In this document: piece after piece, positions 42,106 to 51,019 of the stretch | How the letters are laid out: every line of letters starts with the position of its first letter | Position numbering within the stretch: position 1 is the first letter of the stretch | NCBI GenBank assembly: GCA_934272785.1 | Contig: CAKQSE010000001.1 | Span: 75,445-139,444 of the forward strand | From: an uncultured Alphaproteobacteria bacterium | GTDB lineage: Bacteria > Pseudomonadota > Alphaproteobacteria > Rs-D84 | Direction of reading: 5' to 3' | DNA length: 64,000 bases | Position numbers and translations under genes: made by a program | Notes under the pieces: generated by a model | Told to the model about the DNA's origin: nothing | The model's database searches: none | The model's input: the letters and a program-made list of their open reading frames with translations, nothing else

Positions 42106-42546
42106 ATGTCACGACAAATTCAATTCAGACGCGGCACCGCCGACCAACATAAAACATTTACCGGTGCCCCGGGCGAGATAACGGTTGATTTAACCAATAA
42201 AACCCTGCGTGTGCATGACGGCGAAACCCCGGGCGGCACGATGCTGGCCCGCATGTCCGATGTTGGTGTGGCCACGCCGCAATTGGACTTTGACGCGCGC
42301 ACAGATTATACATCTGCATCCCAGATAACTATCCCGTCAAACGGGATTTTATTTTGCCGTGGTAACACGCGTGCATTGGATTGGGTTACGTCTGATTTTA
42401 ATACCGTTATCATGGCGGAATATGTCCTGTCCAGTAATTATACAACGGTGTGGGCACCCGTCTTTGCGGGCCAGTGCCTGAAAAACAGGTCAATATCAGA
42501 ATACCAAATGCTGGTGTTTATACCGTATAAAACGGCCACTATTTAG
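42106..42546 (+). CDS. Protein with Mtd N-terminal-like domain (phage tropism determinant type), copy 1
   Basis: 146 residues; ATG 42106 with AAAGGAAAA. The first ~50 residues (RQIQFRRGTADQHKTFTG, then GEITVDLTNKTLRVHDGETP and GGTMLAR) closely follow the pattern of the major tropism determinant N-terminal domain of Bordetella phage: QFRGGT...FTGA..EITVDT...VVVHDG.TAGG..LAR. The remaining ~95 residues form a different, beta-rich C-terminus (ADYVLS-like strands, FAGQCLKN). There is no C-type lectin domain of Mtd and no reverse transcriptase nearby. Likely an adhesin- or fibre-like protein. A paralogue lies at 57541-58008. Confidence 0.8.
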   Translation: MSRQIQFRRGTADQHKTFTGAPGEITVDLTNKTLRVHDGETPGGTMLARMSDVGVATPQLDFDARTDYTSASQITIPSNGILFCRGNTRALDWVTSDFNTVIMAEYVLSSNYTTVWAPVFAGQCLKNRSISEYQMLVFIPYKTATI

Positions 42547-42582
42547 TTGTGTTTGGCGGATTGCCTTGCTATCATTGTGGGT

Positions 42583-44511
42583 ATGATAAATGACAAAATA
42601 AAATCTTTGATTGATTGTCACGATTGTATATCGTTTGACATATTTGACACATTGTTGGTGCGTCCGTATATGAATCCATATCACTTTATCCGTCATATGG
42701 AACAATATACCGGTCGCACCGGATTTACCGCCGCGCGTATGGCAGCAGAACATCGCGCCCGGTCATGTGGTGGCGAAGATACGACGTTGGACGCAATATA
42801 CGCAAATATTGATGCGTCATTTCGCGATATGCGTGGGGTCGAGGTTGAATTTGAATCACGTATTCTGCGCCCGCGTCCGGGCATGATTGATGTGTATAAT
42901 TACGCACGTCAATCGGGCAAGAAAATTGCCATAATTTCTGATATGTATTTACTGTCATCGGATCTTGCGCGCATATTGCGCGACAACGGTTGTGACGGAT
43001 GGAACTGGATGTATATATCTGGCGAACATAACCGGTCAAAGCGGACGGGTAATCTGTTTAAAACGTTCTTGGCGGACACAGGATTGCGCCCGGGCGCGGT
43101 TTTGCACATTGGTGATTCTGTGACGTCTGATGTTCAAAATGCGCGCCGGTGTGGTATTGACGCGTTGCATGTGCCAAGTTTGGCAGATGCATTTTTATCG
43201 GCACCGCAAAATCGTCGCTTTTGCCAATTGTATCGCGCGAATCCGGATTCGTTGACCATCAGTATGATTTTAATGCGTATGGCGCACAAGATGTCGGCGC
43301 GCCCCGATTTATTAAATAATCGCGATTTGTATTGGGATGATTTTGCATATTGCATTGGTGGGCCAATTGCATATGGTTTAACCCGTTTTTCTGTGGATAC
43401 GGCACTGGCGCGTGGTGCGCACGATTTGCTGTTTATCGCACGCGATGGATTTGTTATGCATAAAATTGCGAATATGTTGTTGACGGGCAATTCCACCGCG
43501 CGTGCGCATTATGTTTATGCCCAGCGTATGTTACATGCGAAATGTTTGCTGTCCTGGGGCGATGAACATAACGCAAATGTTGTATTGGATATTTTACGTG
43601 GCACCGGCACGCCAATCCCAGACACATTTGATTCATACGCGGCCAAGGATGCGTTTATCAAATCACACCTGGATATTCTGCGTCCATGTGCGGATAAAAA
43701 TTTATCAGAATATAAACAGTATTTGGCGAACTTTCACCTGGATACGAAATCGCCGATTGCGATTATTGATTCTGGGGCGGCAACATTTTCGGCGCAACGC
43801 CTGTTGCGGCACGCACTGGGGGATAATGTGTTCGGGGTCTACAGTGTGGGGAATATTAAAAACGCCCAACGCTATGACATAGATTACGTTGCCTGGGCAC
43901 CGATTTCATCTGATATTGACAGCATTACGTCATTGATAGAATTTGTTCTGATGTCACCCGAAGGACCGGTTGTCGATTTAATCAACGCCGCGCCCGTCCA
44001 CCAGAAAAATCCGCATTTGCGCGAGGTTGCACGTAACCGCCTGGCCGAAATAATGATTCCACAGATTGTTGATTTTTCGCGCGATGTTTTGGATTCGGTC
44101 ACTGCGGTGCCGGTCGTATTTTCGCCACGTGATTTAAATGAATATATTTCGGCATTTTGTTCAAATATGTCAAAACTGGATACAGAAAAACTGGGTGATG
44201 TATGGTGTGCATCAAATGCGTCGCATACCGAATATAACCAATCATTACTGGCACAAATAAATCATTATAATCGTCGCGTGACGGCGTATTATTTGCTGTT
44301 CTTGCGCGTGTTCACGCGGATTGCATATCGGCATCATGGTGCGCTGTGCCTGGGGCGGCGCACGCCGTTTATATCATGGCAGGAACGCGACAATATTGTG
44401 CGGTATCGGTTGTTCGATGTGGTGCCCCTGATGCGTATCAAGAAACGCCATAACCGCAAATGCTATGACCTGTTTGGATTCCTGCGCATCGCCCGGGTTA
44501 AATGTTTGTGA
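42583..44511 (+). CDS. HAD-family protein of glycan loci (COG5610-like), copy 1
   Basis: 642 residues from ATG 42583; a TTG 12 codons upstream is less likely. The N-terminal ~210 residues are a HAD domain: motif I SFDIFDTLLVRPY with nucleophile and acid/base Asp, motif II IAIISDMYL, Lys in HNRSKRTG, motif III HIGDSVTSDVQNA. The rest has FIARDGFVMHKIANML and IIDSGAATFSAQRLL. The full length and the ARDGF/Y motif fit the large hydrolases found among glycosyltransferases in capsule and LPS clusters. The substrate is unknown. It shares its whole layout with the 640-residue protein at 54649-56571. Confidence 0.8.
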   Translation: MINDKIKSLIDCHDCISFDIFDTLLVRPYMNPYHFIRHMEQYTGRTGFTAARMAAEHRARSCGGEDTTLDAIYANIDASFRDMRGVEVEFESRILRPRPGMIDVYNYARQSGKKIAIISDMYLLSSDLARILRDNGCDGWNWMYISGEHNRSKRTGNLFKTFLADTGLRPGAVLHIGDSVTSDVQNARRCGIDALHVPSLADAFLSAPQNRRFCQLYRANPDSLTISMILMRMAHKMSARPDLLNNRDLYWDDFAYCIGGPIAYGLTRFSVDTALARGAHDLLFIARDGFVMHKIANMLLTGNSTARAHYVYAQRMLHAKCLLSWGDEHNANVVLDILRGTGTPIPDTFDSYAAKDAFIKSHLDILRPCADKNLSEYKQYLANFHLDTKSPIAIIDSGAATFSAQRLLRHALGDNVFGVYSVGNIKNAQRYDIDYVAWAPISSDIDSITSLIEFVLMSPEGPVVDLINAAPVHQKNPHLREVARNRLAEIMIPQIVDFSRDVLDSVTAVPVVFSPRDLNEYISAFCSNMSKLDTEKLGDVWCASNASHTEYNQSLLAQINHYNRRVTAYYLLFLRVFTRIAYRHHGALCLGRRTPFISWQERDNIVRYRLFDVVPLMRIKKRHNRKCYDLFGFLRIARVKCL

Positions 44512-44538
44512 TGACTTAGTGTTTTTTACTTTATTTTT

Positions 44539-45426
44539 TTATTTTTTACGCCACCATAACCCAAATCTATAACGTTTGCCGGTATAATAATCTGGAATCC
44601 ATTCTTTTGCATTTACCGGATTGTATCCCTGGAAATGCAATAGTGGAAAACGTAGTTTCTGGCCAGTGCCGCGGTCAAATCCATATACGGCCCCATTTTC
44701 AAATACCAGTTTTTTATGTGCGCCATCGGCGACGCATTCCGTTGTGTCCAGGATAGTTTCGTCTATGCGGTTTAATTCGCCGTTTACCATAAAAGGCGTT
44801 GAAAAATTGAACAAGCGGTTTGCATTTTCGCGAACAAATAAAAATATCTGGGTCATGTCACATACACCATATGGTTCGTTTCGTGATTTATGCCATGCCA
44901 TTTTTTCATCAAATAATTTCAGATATTTTTTATCCTGATATGACGCAACAAAGAAGTCTAACAATTCTTTTAATGTATCACGATGAAAATAACCAATTGG
45001 TGGCCCGGCAATCCACCAGCCTGGATTTTCTGGGGTCAGACTTTTTGCACTGACGGCGAAATCATATTCTTTAACGACATTATGCAGTTCGGCCAGATTA
45101 TCATATACCAATACATCAGAATCTAATGAAAATACATCGTCCAAATTATTTTTTACCATATATTCATACACACAGAACCAGCGTTGATAACAAAACAGCT
45201 CGTATTCCACAGATGTTGCATTTTTGTGAACATATACATTTGCGAAATTATTTGCGCCGGAAAAATAATCACTAAGATATGCATGTGTTACAAAAGGGTA
45301 TTTATCATTTGATTTGTCACCCATTAAAACAATATTCGCATTCGGATTTGTTTTATGCACCTGGGCCAAGACATATTTTAAATGTTTTGGGTTCCCACGA
45401 TGAGTAATAATGATATTACATGCCAT
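44539..45426 (-). CDS. Putative glycosyltransferase (GT-A-like, DSD motif)
   Basis: 295 residues. It starts MACNIIITHRGNPKHLKYVL, and FSLDSDVLVYDNLAEL holds the metal-binding DxD (DSD). The later GPPIGYFHRDTLKEL, CDMTQIFLFVREN and the final LLHFQGYNPVNAKEWIP resemble acceptor-side motifs of small GT-A enzymes with an HxxG-type end. No CAZy family is assigned with confidence. It is the last gene of a five-gene minus-strand operon, 10 nt after the GT8 gene. Confidence 0.75.
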   Translation of the reverse strand: MACNIIITHRGNPKHLKYVLAQVHKTNPNANIVLMGDKSNDKYPFVTHAYLSDYFSGANNFANVYVHKNATSVEYELFCYQRWFCVYEYMVKNNLDDVFSLDSDVLVYDNLAELHNVVKEYDFAVSAKSLTPENPGWWIAGPPIGYFHRDTLKELLDFFVASYQDKKYLKLFDEKMAWHKSRNEPYGVCDMTQIFLFVRENANRLFNFSTPFMVNGELNRIDETILDTTECVADGAHKKLVFENGAVYGFDRGTGQKLRFPLLHFQGYNPVNAKEWIPDYYTGKRYRFGLWWRKK

Positions 45427-45436
45427 TTGTGATGCC

Positions 45437-46390
45437 TTATTTGTTTTTGATTTTGTTTTTTAATTTTTTACGCCACGATTTAACCGGACATAGTTTTATT
45501 ATTGGCCAGAACATTATGCGTTTTAATTTTGTGCGCCAGCCTGGAAAATAATATTCGCGATTATAAAATGGTGACCGCACCAGGTATGCCCAATAATTTT
45601 GTTTTATTTTGTCGGGTGTCCGCCGCCAGATTTTTGGCCAGCCGCCTGCATAATGAATAATTTTAGGATTTTGTTTCGCTTGCACCAGGCGTTTATACGA
45701 ATGTACACGGGATAGCCATGGATATTCTGGTGTATTTTTTATATCGTCGGCATCATAGATGTTTTCCAGGACGCAGTATTCAAATGGCACATCATTGATT
45801 TTTTTCGCGGCCAAATTCAGTATATCTAAATCAAAGAATTTTAACCGTGTGCCGAACGTCTTGATTATATCAAAGAAATGTTCGCGCATATTTTCATTAC
45901 GCCACTTTTTCGCATTGATAACCATAAATCCTGGCATATAAATAAATGGCTTTGTGTTTTCTGGAAAATGTGGATGAATACCATGCTTTTCATCGGCGCG
46001 TTCAGCGGCGATTCCCGACCAATCTGCATTGCCCATTGGCGCGTTATATATATCTGTTAAATCGGCACAGAATAATACATCAACATCAGACCATATTATT
46101 TTATCATAATCTGGTATTAAATCTGCAACCAGCAGGCGATAGTATGTTTCAATGCCACTCCATCCCGTTGGCGCATCGTCCAGGCATGACGCGTCAACCA
46201 TAATCCATCTAATTGGACATATTTGTTCTATTTTTCGCATGGTGGATTTTTTTAGCCCCCCATGTAAAACAATAACATCGTATTCGGTTCCGGATGCCCG
46301 GGAATCAATCAGCGATTGAATTGCCACACTGGCGGGCAGGGCATAATTATCATCAAACGCGAAAACGACTGGTATTTTTTTATTTGCCAT
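45437..46390 (-). CDS. Glycosyltransferase family 8 protein
   Basis: 317 residues. GT8 features: VVFAFDDNYALPASVAIQSL at the start, the DxD in YDKIIWSDVDVLFCADL, FMVINAKKWR, and KIIHYAGGWPKIW (the HxxGxxKPW-like UDP-binding end). Family members transfer glucose or galactose from UDP-sugars, often onto LPS core. The C-terminus is Lys/Arg-rich (WRKKLKNKIKNK), which may hold it at the membrane. Its start overlaps the end of the upstream gene by 11 nt. Confidence 0.88.
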   Translation of the reverse strand: MANKKIPVVFAFDDNYALPASVAIQSLIDSRASGTEYDVIVLHGGLKKSTMRKIEQICPIRWIMVDASCLDDAPTGWSGIETYYRLLVADLIPDYDKIIWSDVDVLFCADLTDIYNAPMGNADWSGIAAERADEKHGIHPHFPENTKPFIYMPGFMVINAKKWRNENMREHFFDIIKTFGTRLKFFDLDILNLAAKKINDVPFEYCVLENIYDADDIKNTPEYPWLSRVHSYKRLVQAKQNPKIIHYAGGWPKIWRRTPDKIKQNYWAYLVRSPFYNREYYFPGWRTKLKRIMFWPIIKLCPVKSWRKKLKNKIKNK

Positions 46391-47531
46391 TTAACATATC
46401 TCTTAAATTTTCAATACTTTCGGTGGTGATTGCGTTGGCGGTGTTGGTCAGCGCAGTTTGCATTTGGCTATATTTGTCGGGCGCAATATCAATTGCGTGC
46501 GCCATTGCATCGGCCAGCGTGCCGTCATAAACAATCGCATTTGTTTCATCAAAACGATAGAATTCGGCAAACTTTTTATGGACAATTGGAACCTTGGCAA
46601 AGCCATAGATCAATTGCGCCGAACCGGTAACGCCTGTTGTGATATACCGGTCGTGGGCGGGATTTTCTTGATCCAACAGTGTTAAAAAGAAATCTGCATT
46701 TTCAATCTGGTCAAACATACGTGGGAAATCCAGGCGTCCCATAATCTGGATATGCGGATGTAATTCGGTCGGTATATCCGACATTTTGCCGCGCCCAATA
46801 ACCGTAACCATAAAATCACGGTGATGGCGAACCAGTTGCTGCATCGCATCAATCAACATGGCAAAGTTTTTGCGCTGGGGTTCTATGCCGCCGACAACGA
46901 TAAAGCGGGTTGGGTTGTGCTTTGGTAATTTTTTTACGGTCCCAAACATGTGCGGGTTGATAAATGTGCCGCGGTCAAATTTCCCCAGTGTTATCAGACG
47001 GCCTGAGTTTAACATATCTGCCTCGCCAAATTCTGTCACATCGCCCAGGTCGTGTTCAATGACGTGTATTCGTGGTAATTGCTGCGTAAAGAATTGCAGG
47101 CTGGACGTATATCCGCCAGCCGGTTTTTGTGCCCAGTAACATGCGCTGGTCATCAGGAAAACTGCACGATACTTATCGCATTTGGGATTGTCAAAGAACA
47201 AATTTAACCCCCGCATGCCAATCTTGAAAACACGCGTGTTGTGCATATCCTGGCGACAAAATGGACGCTCTGACAGTGGACACTCGTTCATCAAAATGTC
47301 AACGTTCATACCCAATTTCTGAAACAGGGGCAGAATGCCACCTGTAACTTCGCCATGGGTATTGTTAGGTTCTATCAGCAATACCGTGTTTGGACGAACG
47401 CGTGACGCCATAAATCGTAAATACGATATGAATTCAAAGTTCGTAATAAAACTGCGCACATTTCGGCGTGCATGGGGGTGCCATATAAACAGGCATATAA
47501 ATTTTGTGAATATTTTTTTCGCTTTCTTCAT
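46380..47531 (-). CDS. Glycosyltransferase, GT-B fold (GT4-like)
   Basis: 383 residues. The C-terminal half has the GT-B donor domain pattern: RFIVVGGIEPQRKNFAMLIDAM, MVTVIGRGKMSDIP, IQIMGRLDFPRMFDQIENADFFLTLLD, then GSAQLIYGFAKVPIVH and the E in DAMAHAIDI. The N-terminus starts with a basic hydrophobic segment (FTKFICLFIWHPHARRNV). A sugar nucleotide is the likely donor. It overlaps the upstream GT2 gene by four bases (ATGA). Confidence 0.8.
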   Translation of the reverse strand: MKKAKKIFTKFICLFIWHPHARRNVRSFITNFEFISYLRFMASRVRPNTVLLIEPNNTHGEVTGGILPLFQKLGMNVDILMNECPLSERPFCRQDMHNTRVFKIGMRGLNLFFDNPKCDKYRAVFLMTSACYWAQKPAGGYTSSLQFFTQQLPRIHVIEHDLGDVTEFGEADMLNSGRLITLGKFDRGTFINPHMFGTVKKLPKHNPTRFIVVGGIEPQRKNFAMLIDAMQQLVRHHRDFMVTVIGRGKMSDIPTELHPHIQIMGRLDFPRMFDQIENADFFLTLLDQENPAHDRYITTGVTGSAQLIYGFAKVPIVHKKFAEFYRFDETNAIVYDGTLADAMAHAIDIAPDKYSQMQTALTNTANAITTESIENLRDMLNGK

Positions 47532-48631
47532 GAACGGTGCCTTTTGAATATAAATGGAATTCCAAACAGGTGGTATGTCGTGTGCGTGGGTGTATATTTT
47601 ATTTTGAATACAGAAATCGGCCCGATTGCGTATTCGGTTTTACGTTCGTCACAAATATGGCGAATAAATGAACGTTGCATTATTCGCGGTATGTGCATTT
47701 TTGATTCCATAATTAAACGGATCGCGCGGTCGGTCCAGAAATCATCACTGGGGCGCGTGTATTTATCACGGGCAAAGTCACGCGCCATCACCGCCGCCCC
47801 AGATGCGACGTCTGAATTTGGTGCGCGCGTCAGTGCCAATTTAAAATATGGGATAAATACCGTCTGCCAGTATTCGTCATATTTTTCATTTAACATGTCG
47901 TGCCGGCCCAGGTAATCATAAAATGCCATCGCGATTTTTAGACAGTCTGTGCTGTATCCGCCAGTTTGATTAAACGTTTTGTTCATAATGGACCCGGCGT
48001 TACGGCGATAGTTATACAGGCGCGTCGGCACATACGTTATCGTTTTCGCGTGGCACATGTATGCCCGGAAAAAGAAATCGTCCTCGTAATGCAGGTTTGG
48101 CGGAAATGTTATCTGGTTTTTGGTAATAATGTCACGCCGAAATATTTTGTTCCACAGACTGACGCTGGATGAATTTATGATGTCTGGTGATACAGGTCGC
48201 GTTTCGGCGCGCGGGATAAAAAACGCCTGGGCGTCAGATTGACGACAGTGGACGTCGGCCTCGTATATCGTGTTCACGCCACATACCGCAATGTCGGCAC
48301 CACTGGATGTGATTGCGTTATACATCATTTCGCACATTTGGGGCGCATACCAATCATCAGAATCGCACCACATTATGTATGGTGCACCCGCCGCGCCCAG
48401 GCCGACATTGCGCGTTTGTGCAATCCCGCTGTTTTTTGCGTTCTGGATAATTTTTATTCGTTTGTCCCCATTGGCAATTTGGCGCAGTATATCCATCGAT
48501 GCGTCATTGCCGCGGTCATCAACACAGATTATTTCAATATCACGAAATGTTTGCGCCTGTAATGCGTGAATACATTTTGCAATATATTTTTCAACATTAT
48601 ATACCGGCACAATTACCGAGATTTTTGGCAT
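47528..48631 (-). CDS. Glycosyltransferase family 2 protein
   Basis: 367 residues. The N-terminal GT2 domain is clear: ISVIVPVYNVEKYIAKCIHAL, DIEIICVDDRGNDASMDIL, NSGIAQTRNVGLGAA and the DxD-type site YIMWCDSDDWY; FPPNLHYEDDFFFRAYM holds the ED catalytic-base motif. The C-terminal part is alpha-helical. It likely transfers a hexose during surface-glycan building. It overlaps the upstream GT4 gene by 19 nt. Confidence 0.92.
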   Translation of the reverse strand: MPKISVIVPVYNVEKYIAKCIHALQAQTFRDIEIICVDDRGNDASMDILRQIANGDKRIKIIQNAKNSGIAQTRNVGLGAAGAPYIMWCDSDDWYAPQMCEMMYNAITSSGADIAVCGVNTIYEADVHCRQSDAQAFFIPRAETRPVSPDIINSSSVSLWNKIFRRDIITKNQITFPPNLHYEDDFFFRAYMCHAKTITYVPTRLYNYRRNAGSIMNKTFNQTGGYSTDCLKIAMAFYDYLGRHDMLNEKYDEYWQTVFIPYFKLALTRAPNSDVASGAAVMARDFARDKYTRPSDDFWTDRAIRLIMESKMHIPRIMQRSFIRHICDERKTEYAIGPISVFKIKYTPTHTTYHLFGIPFIFKRHRS

Positions 48632-49800
48632 TTTATCCCCCGGCTTGATACAACGTCGTTCAGTAATTCTATAATTTCCGCGGATATTTTTGTGGTTGCA
48701 AATCGGTCCAGACCGCGGGTCGCATTTTCGCGCATATGTTCAATTTCTGGGCCACCGCGATATACCGCGCGCATTGCATCGGCCAATTGGTCAGAATTGC
48801 CCGGGGCGAATAATATGCCCGCGCGTCCATGCATCAGGATTTCGGCCGGTCCATTTTTGCAATCAGATGAAATGCATATCGCGCCCAATGCCGCACTTTC
48901 CAGCAATACCATCCCCAGCCCTTCGTTATGACTGGATAATATGTTCGCCATGGCGTGCGCCATGTGTCCAAACGGCATTGGAATCGCACCCATAAATTTA
49001 ATTTGTGATGCGCATTTAGTCGCCGCAGCCTGGGCGCGTAATCGCTGCTCGGCACGGCCCGTCCCAATAATCAACAGTTTTACGTCCGTCACCCCGTCGT
49101 GTGATACAAATTTATCAAATGCACTGATTACCGTCTGGATATCCTTGTCCGGTGTCAGACGTGATACACAACAGAAATATTTCCCGGGATACGTCGGTTG
49201 CGTTGCGGCGATTGTGCGAATGCCTGTCACGTCCACCGGATTATAAATTCGCACGATTTTATTCGCATACTGGGGGTATTGTTGTTTAAAGTCTGAAACA
49301 AAACTGTCGGTCAGGCACACCACGCGATCATATATGTCCATATACCGGGCCAGTTGCGCGTATTCAAAATAGTTTATTGACCCGTGAACCCATGCAATCT
49401 TTGGTTGATGGCAATGGCGTAACTGGCGGCCGAATTCACAGTTTTTATAATCTATCAATATATCTTGGCGGTCAAAAATTCCCCGTCGCATGGCCATACG
49501 GTTTTTAAATTTCTTGTACGCGCCATATGCAATTCGACGCATGTTTTCCAGTGGAAATCCACGTGTGTATTTGCGTATGTGTTCAAACCAATCTGCCAAC
49601 GGGTGCAGTGTATATAGTTTCACTTGGGGGTGCTGATTAAACCAATCAATAAAGTATTGTTCGCGCAATTTTTGGCGCATAATAACCGATATTTCAATAT
49701 CACCACGCGCCAGCATTTCAGCCATTGTCTGGATAAACACGGTTTCAACCCCGCCAATAATCATATCAGGAATACAAAATGCAACTTTTATGCGCGACAT
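48613..49800 (-). CDS. Glycosyltransferase family 4 protein
   Basis: 395 residues from ATG 49800 (GGGGGAAC upstream), the first gene of the five-gene minus-strand glycan operon. An upstream in-frame start would add 49 residues that do not look like protein. N-terminal VAFCIPDMIIGGVETVFIQTM is the glycine-rich acceptor-domain start. The donor domain has YFCCVSRLTPDKDIQTVISAF, KLLIIGTGRAEQRLRAQA, IKFMGAIPMPFGHMAHA and SSHNEGLGMVLLESAALG, the E-x7-E motif of GT4 enzymes. Confidence 0.92.
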   Translation of the reverse strand: MSRIKVAFCIPDMIIGGVETVFIQTMAEMLARGDIEISVIMRQKLREQYFIDWFNQHPQVKLYTLHPLADWFEHIRKYTRGFPLENMRRIAYGAYKKFKNRMAMRRGIFDRQDILIDYKNCEFGRQLRHCHQPKIAWVHGSINYFEYAQLARYMDIYDRVVCLTDSFVSDFKQQYPQYANKIVRIYNPVDVTGIRTIAATQPTYPGKYFCCVSRLTPDKDIQTVISAFDKFVSHDGVTDVKLLIIGTGRAEQRLRAQAAATKCASQIKFMGAIPMPFGHMAHAMANILSSHNEGLGMVLLESAALGAICISSDCKNGPAEILMHGRAGILFAPGNSDQLADAMRAVYRGGPEIEHMRENATRGLDRFATTKISAEIIELLNDVVSSRGIKCQKSR

Positions 49801-49997
49801 TTCTGTTCCCCCGCGGTTGCAAGGGAAACGCGTAACGTGCGCCAACGAAAATGCACATGGGCAAATGCATGTTTGCCCGAAATACATACTGCCATAAAAA
49901 TTCCCTTTGTGTTTGAAGACAAAGTTGTCGCCGGTCACCCGTGACAATATTCACAGCATATCATATGATGCCTAAATTGCAACCCAAATAAAAATAA

Positions 49998-50026
49998 TTG
50001 ATAAAGTATATATTCTCTGATAATCT
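49998..50026 (+). promoter_or_regulatory. Promoter of olsB-olsA
   Basis: TTGATA-N17-TAATCT, 34 nt before the olsB ATG, in the divergent gap between the glycan operon and olsB. Confidence 0.6.
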
Positions 50027-50059
50027 TCCTGTTATAGATTGATATAAAAGGATGTATTT

Positions 50060-51019
50060 ATGGCTATCAAGGTGCGCGATTACGAGGTGCGCTTGGCACG
50101 TAACAAAGAAGAAAGAAAACAGGTGCGCCAGTTGCGTTACGCCGCATTTGTCGAGGAAGAGGGCGCAACCGCAACCGAAGAACAAAAGAATCTGCGCGAA
50201 GAATATGATTCTTATGATCGTTTTGCCGACTATATGGTTGTATTGCACAATGGCCGTGTGGTTGGAACATATCGCATTATCGACCGTGCCGCGGCCGAAA
50301 AGATGGGCGGTTTTTATACCGAAAACGAATTTAATATTACCAAGATTAAAAAGGTGAACGGAAACATCGCCGAAATGTCGCGTGCATGCGTTGCGCGTGA
50401 ATATCGCGAAAATGCGCTGGTTATGCGTATGCTGTGGGCGGGACTGTCGGAATATGTCCTGCGTCGCAAGATTTTGGTCCTGTTTGGCGTCGCATCATGG
50501 GCGGGCGGTAAACCGGCCCAGTCGGCCCAGGCGATTTCGTATTTGTATTACAATCACCTGTCGCCACTGCGCCTGCGTGCGACGGTGTTGCCGGAAAAGT
50601 TTGCCGATGGCGTCAATCCGAAATTGTCCCAGATGAACATTTTACCACGCGCCTTTGTGGACGAGGCCGACGCCCGTGCCCAAATGACCCCGTTGGTCAA
50701 GGGATATTTGCGCCTGGGGGCGACGTTTGGTCGTGGGGTGTTTATTGATAAACCGTTCCACTCTTATGATGTTTTTGTAATGCTGGAAACGCGCAATATT
50801 GACCGCGTGTATCAGAAACATTTCTTGGGCCGCGAAGATGCCCTGGACGATTTCGAGGTCAAAGATGGTGCGATGAAAACCCTGGGCAAGATTATATTGT
50901 TCCCGGTGACGGGCCCGTTCAAGGTTCTGGGGGCGTTTGTTGAATTCTTGCTGCGCGAAGATGCGGCCGACGCCGAATATATCGAAGATTCAAGGGACGA
51001 TGAAAATGCCGACCAATAA
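50060..51019 (+). CDS. olsB: Ornithine-lipid synthesis acyltransferase OlsB-like (GNAT fold)
   Basis: 319 residues. A GNAT-like N-terminus with RLARNKEERKQVRQLRYAAFVEE, LHNGRVVGTYRIIDR, AEMSRACVAREYRENALVMRML and ILVLFGVASWAGG fits COG3176, which includes OlsB (L-ornithine N-3-hydroxyacyltransferase). Sinorhizobium OlsB makes lyso-ornithine lipid from 3-hydroxyacyl-ACP. The sequence continues ~80 residues past the usual fold with an acidic tail (EDAADAEYIEDSRDDENAD). The next gene, a PlsC-like acyltransferase, overlaps it by 20 nt, matching an olsB-olsA pair. Confidence 0.8.
   Translation: MAIKVRDYEVRLARNKEERKQVRQLRYAAFVEEEGATATEEQKNLREEYDSYDRFADYMVVLHNGRVVGTYRIIDRAAAEKMGGFYTENEFNITKIKKVNGNIAEMSRACVAREYRENALVMRMLWAGLSEYVLRRKILVLFGVASWAGGKPAQSAQAISYLYYNHLSPLRLRATVLPEKFADGVNPKLSQMNILPRAFVDEADARAQMTPLVKGYLRLGATFGRGVFIDKPFHSYDVFVMLETRNIDRVYQKHFLGREDALDDFEVKDGAMKTLGKIILFPVTGPFKVLGAFVEFLLREDAADAEYIEDSRDDENADQ

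Noticed and set aside
42106..42546. Diversity-generating retroelement target because of the Mtd-like domain
   Set aside because: No reverse transcriptase, template repeat or C-type lectin domain is in the window; only the N-terminal domain type is shared.
49801..49947. N-terminal extension of the GT4 gene at 48613-49800
   Set aside because: The added 49 residues are Cys/Phe-rich without similarity to the family, whereas ATG 49800 has a GGGGGAAC ribosome-binding site and starts the canonical fold.
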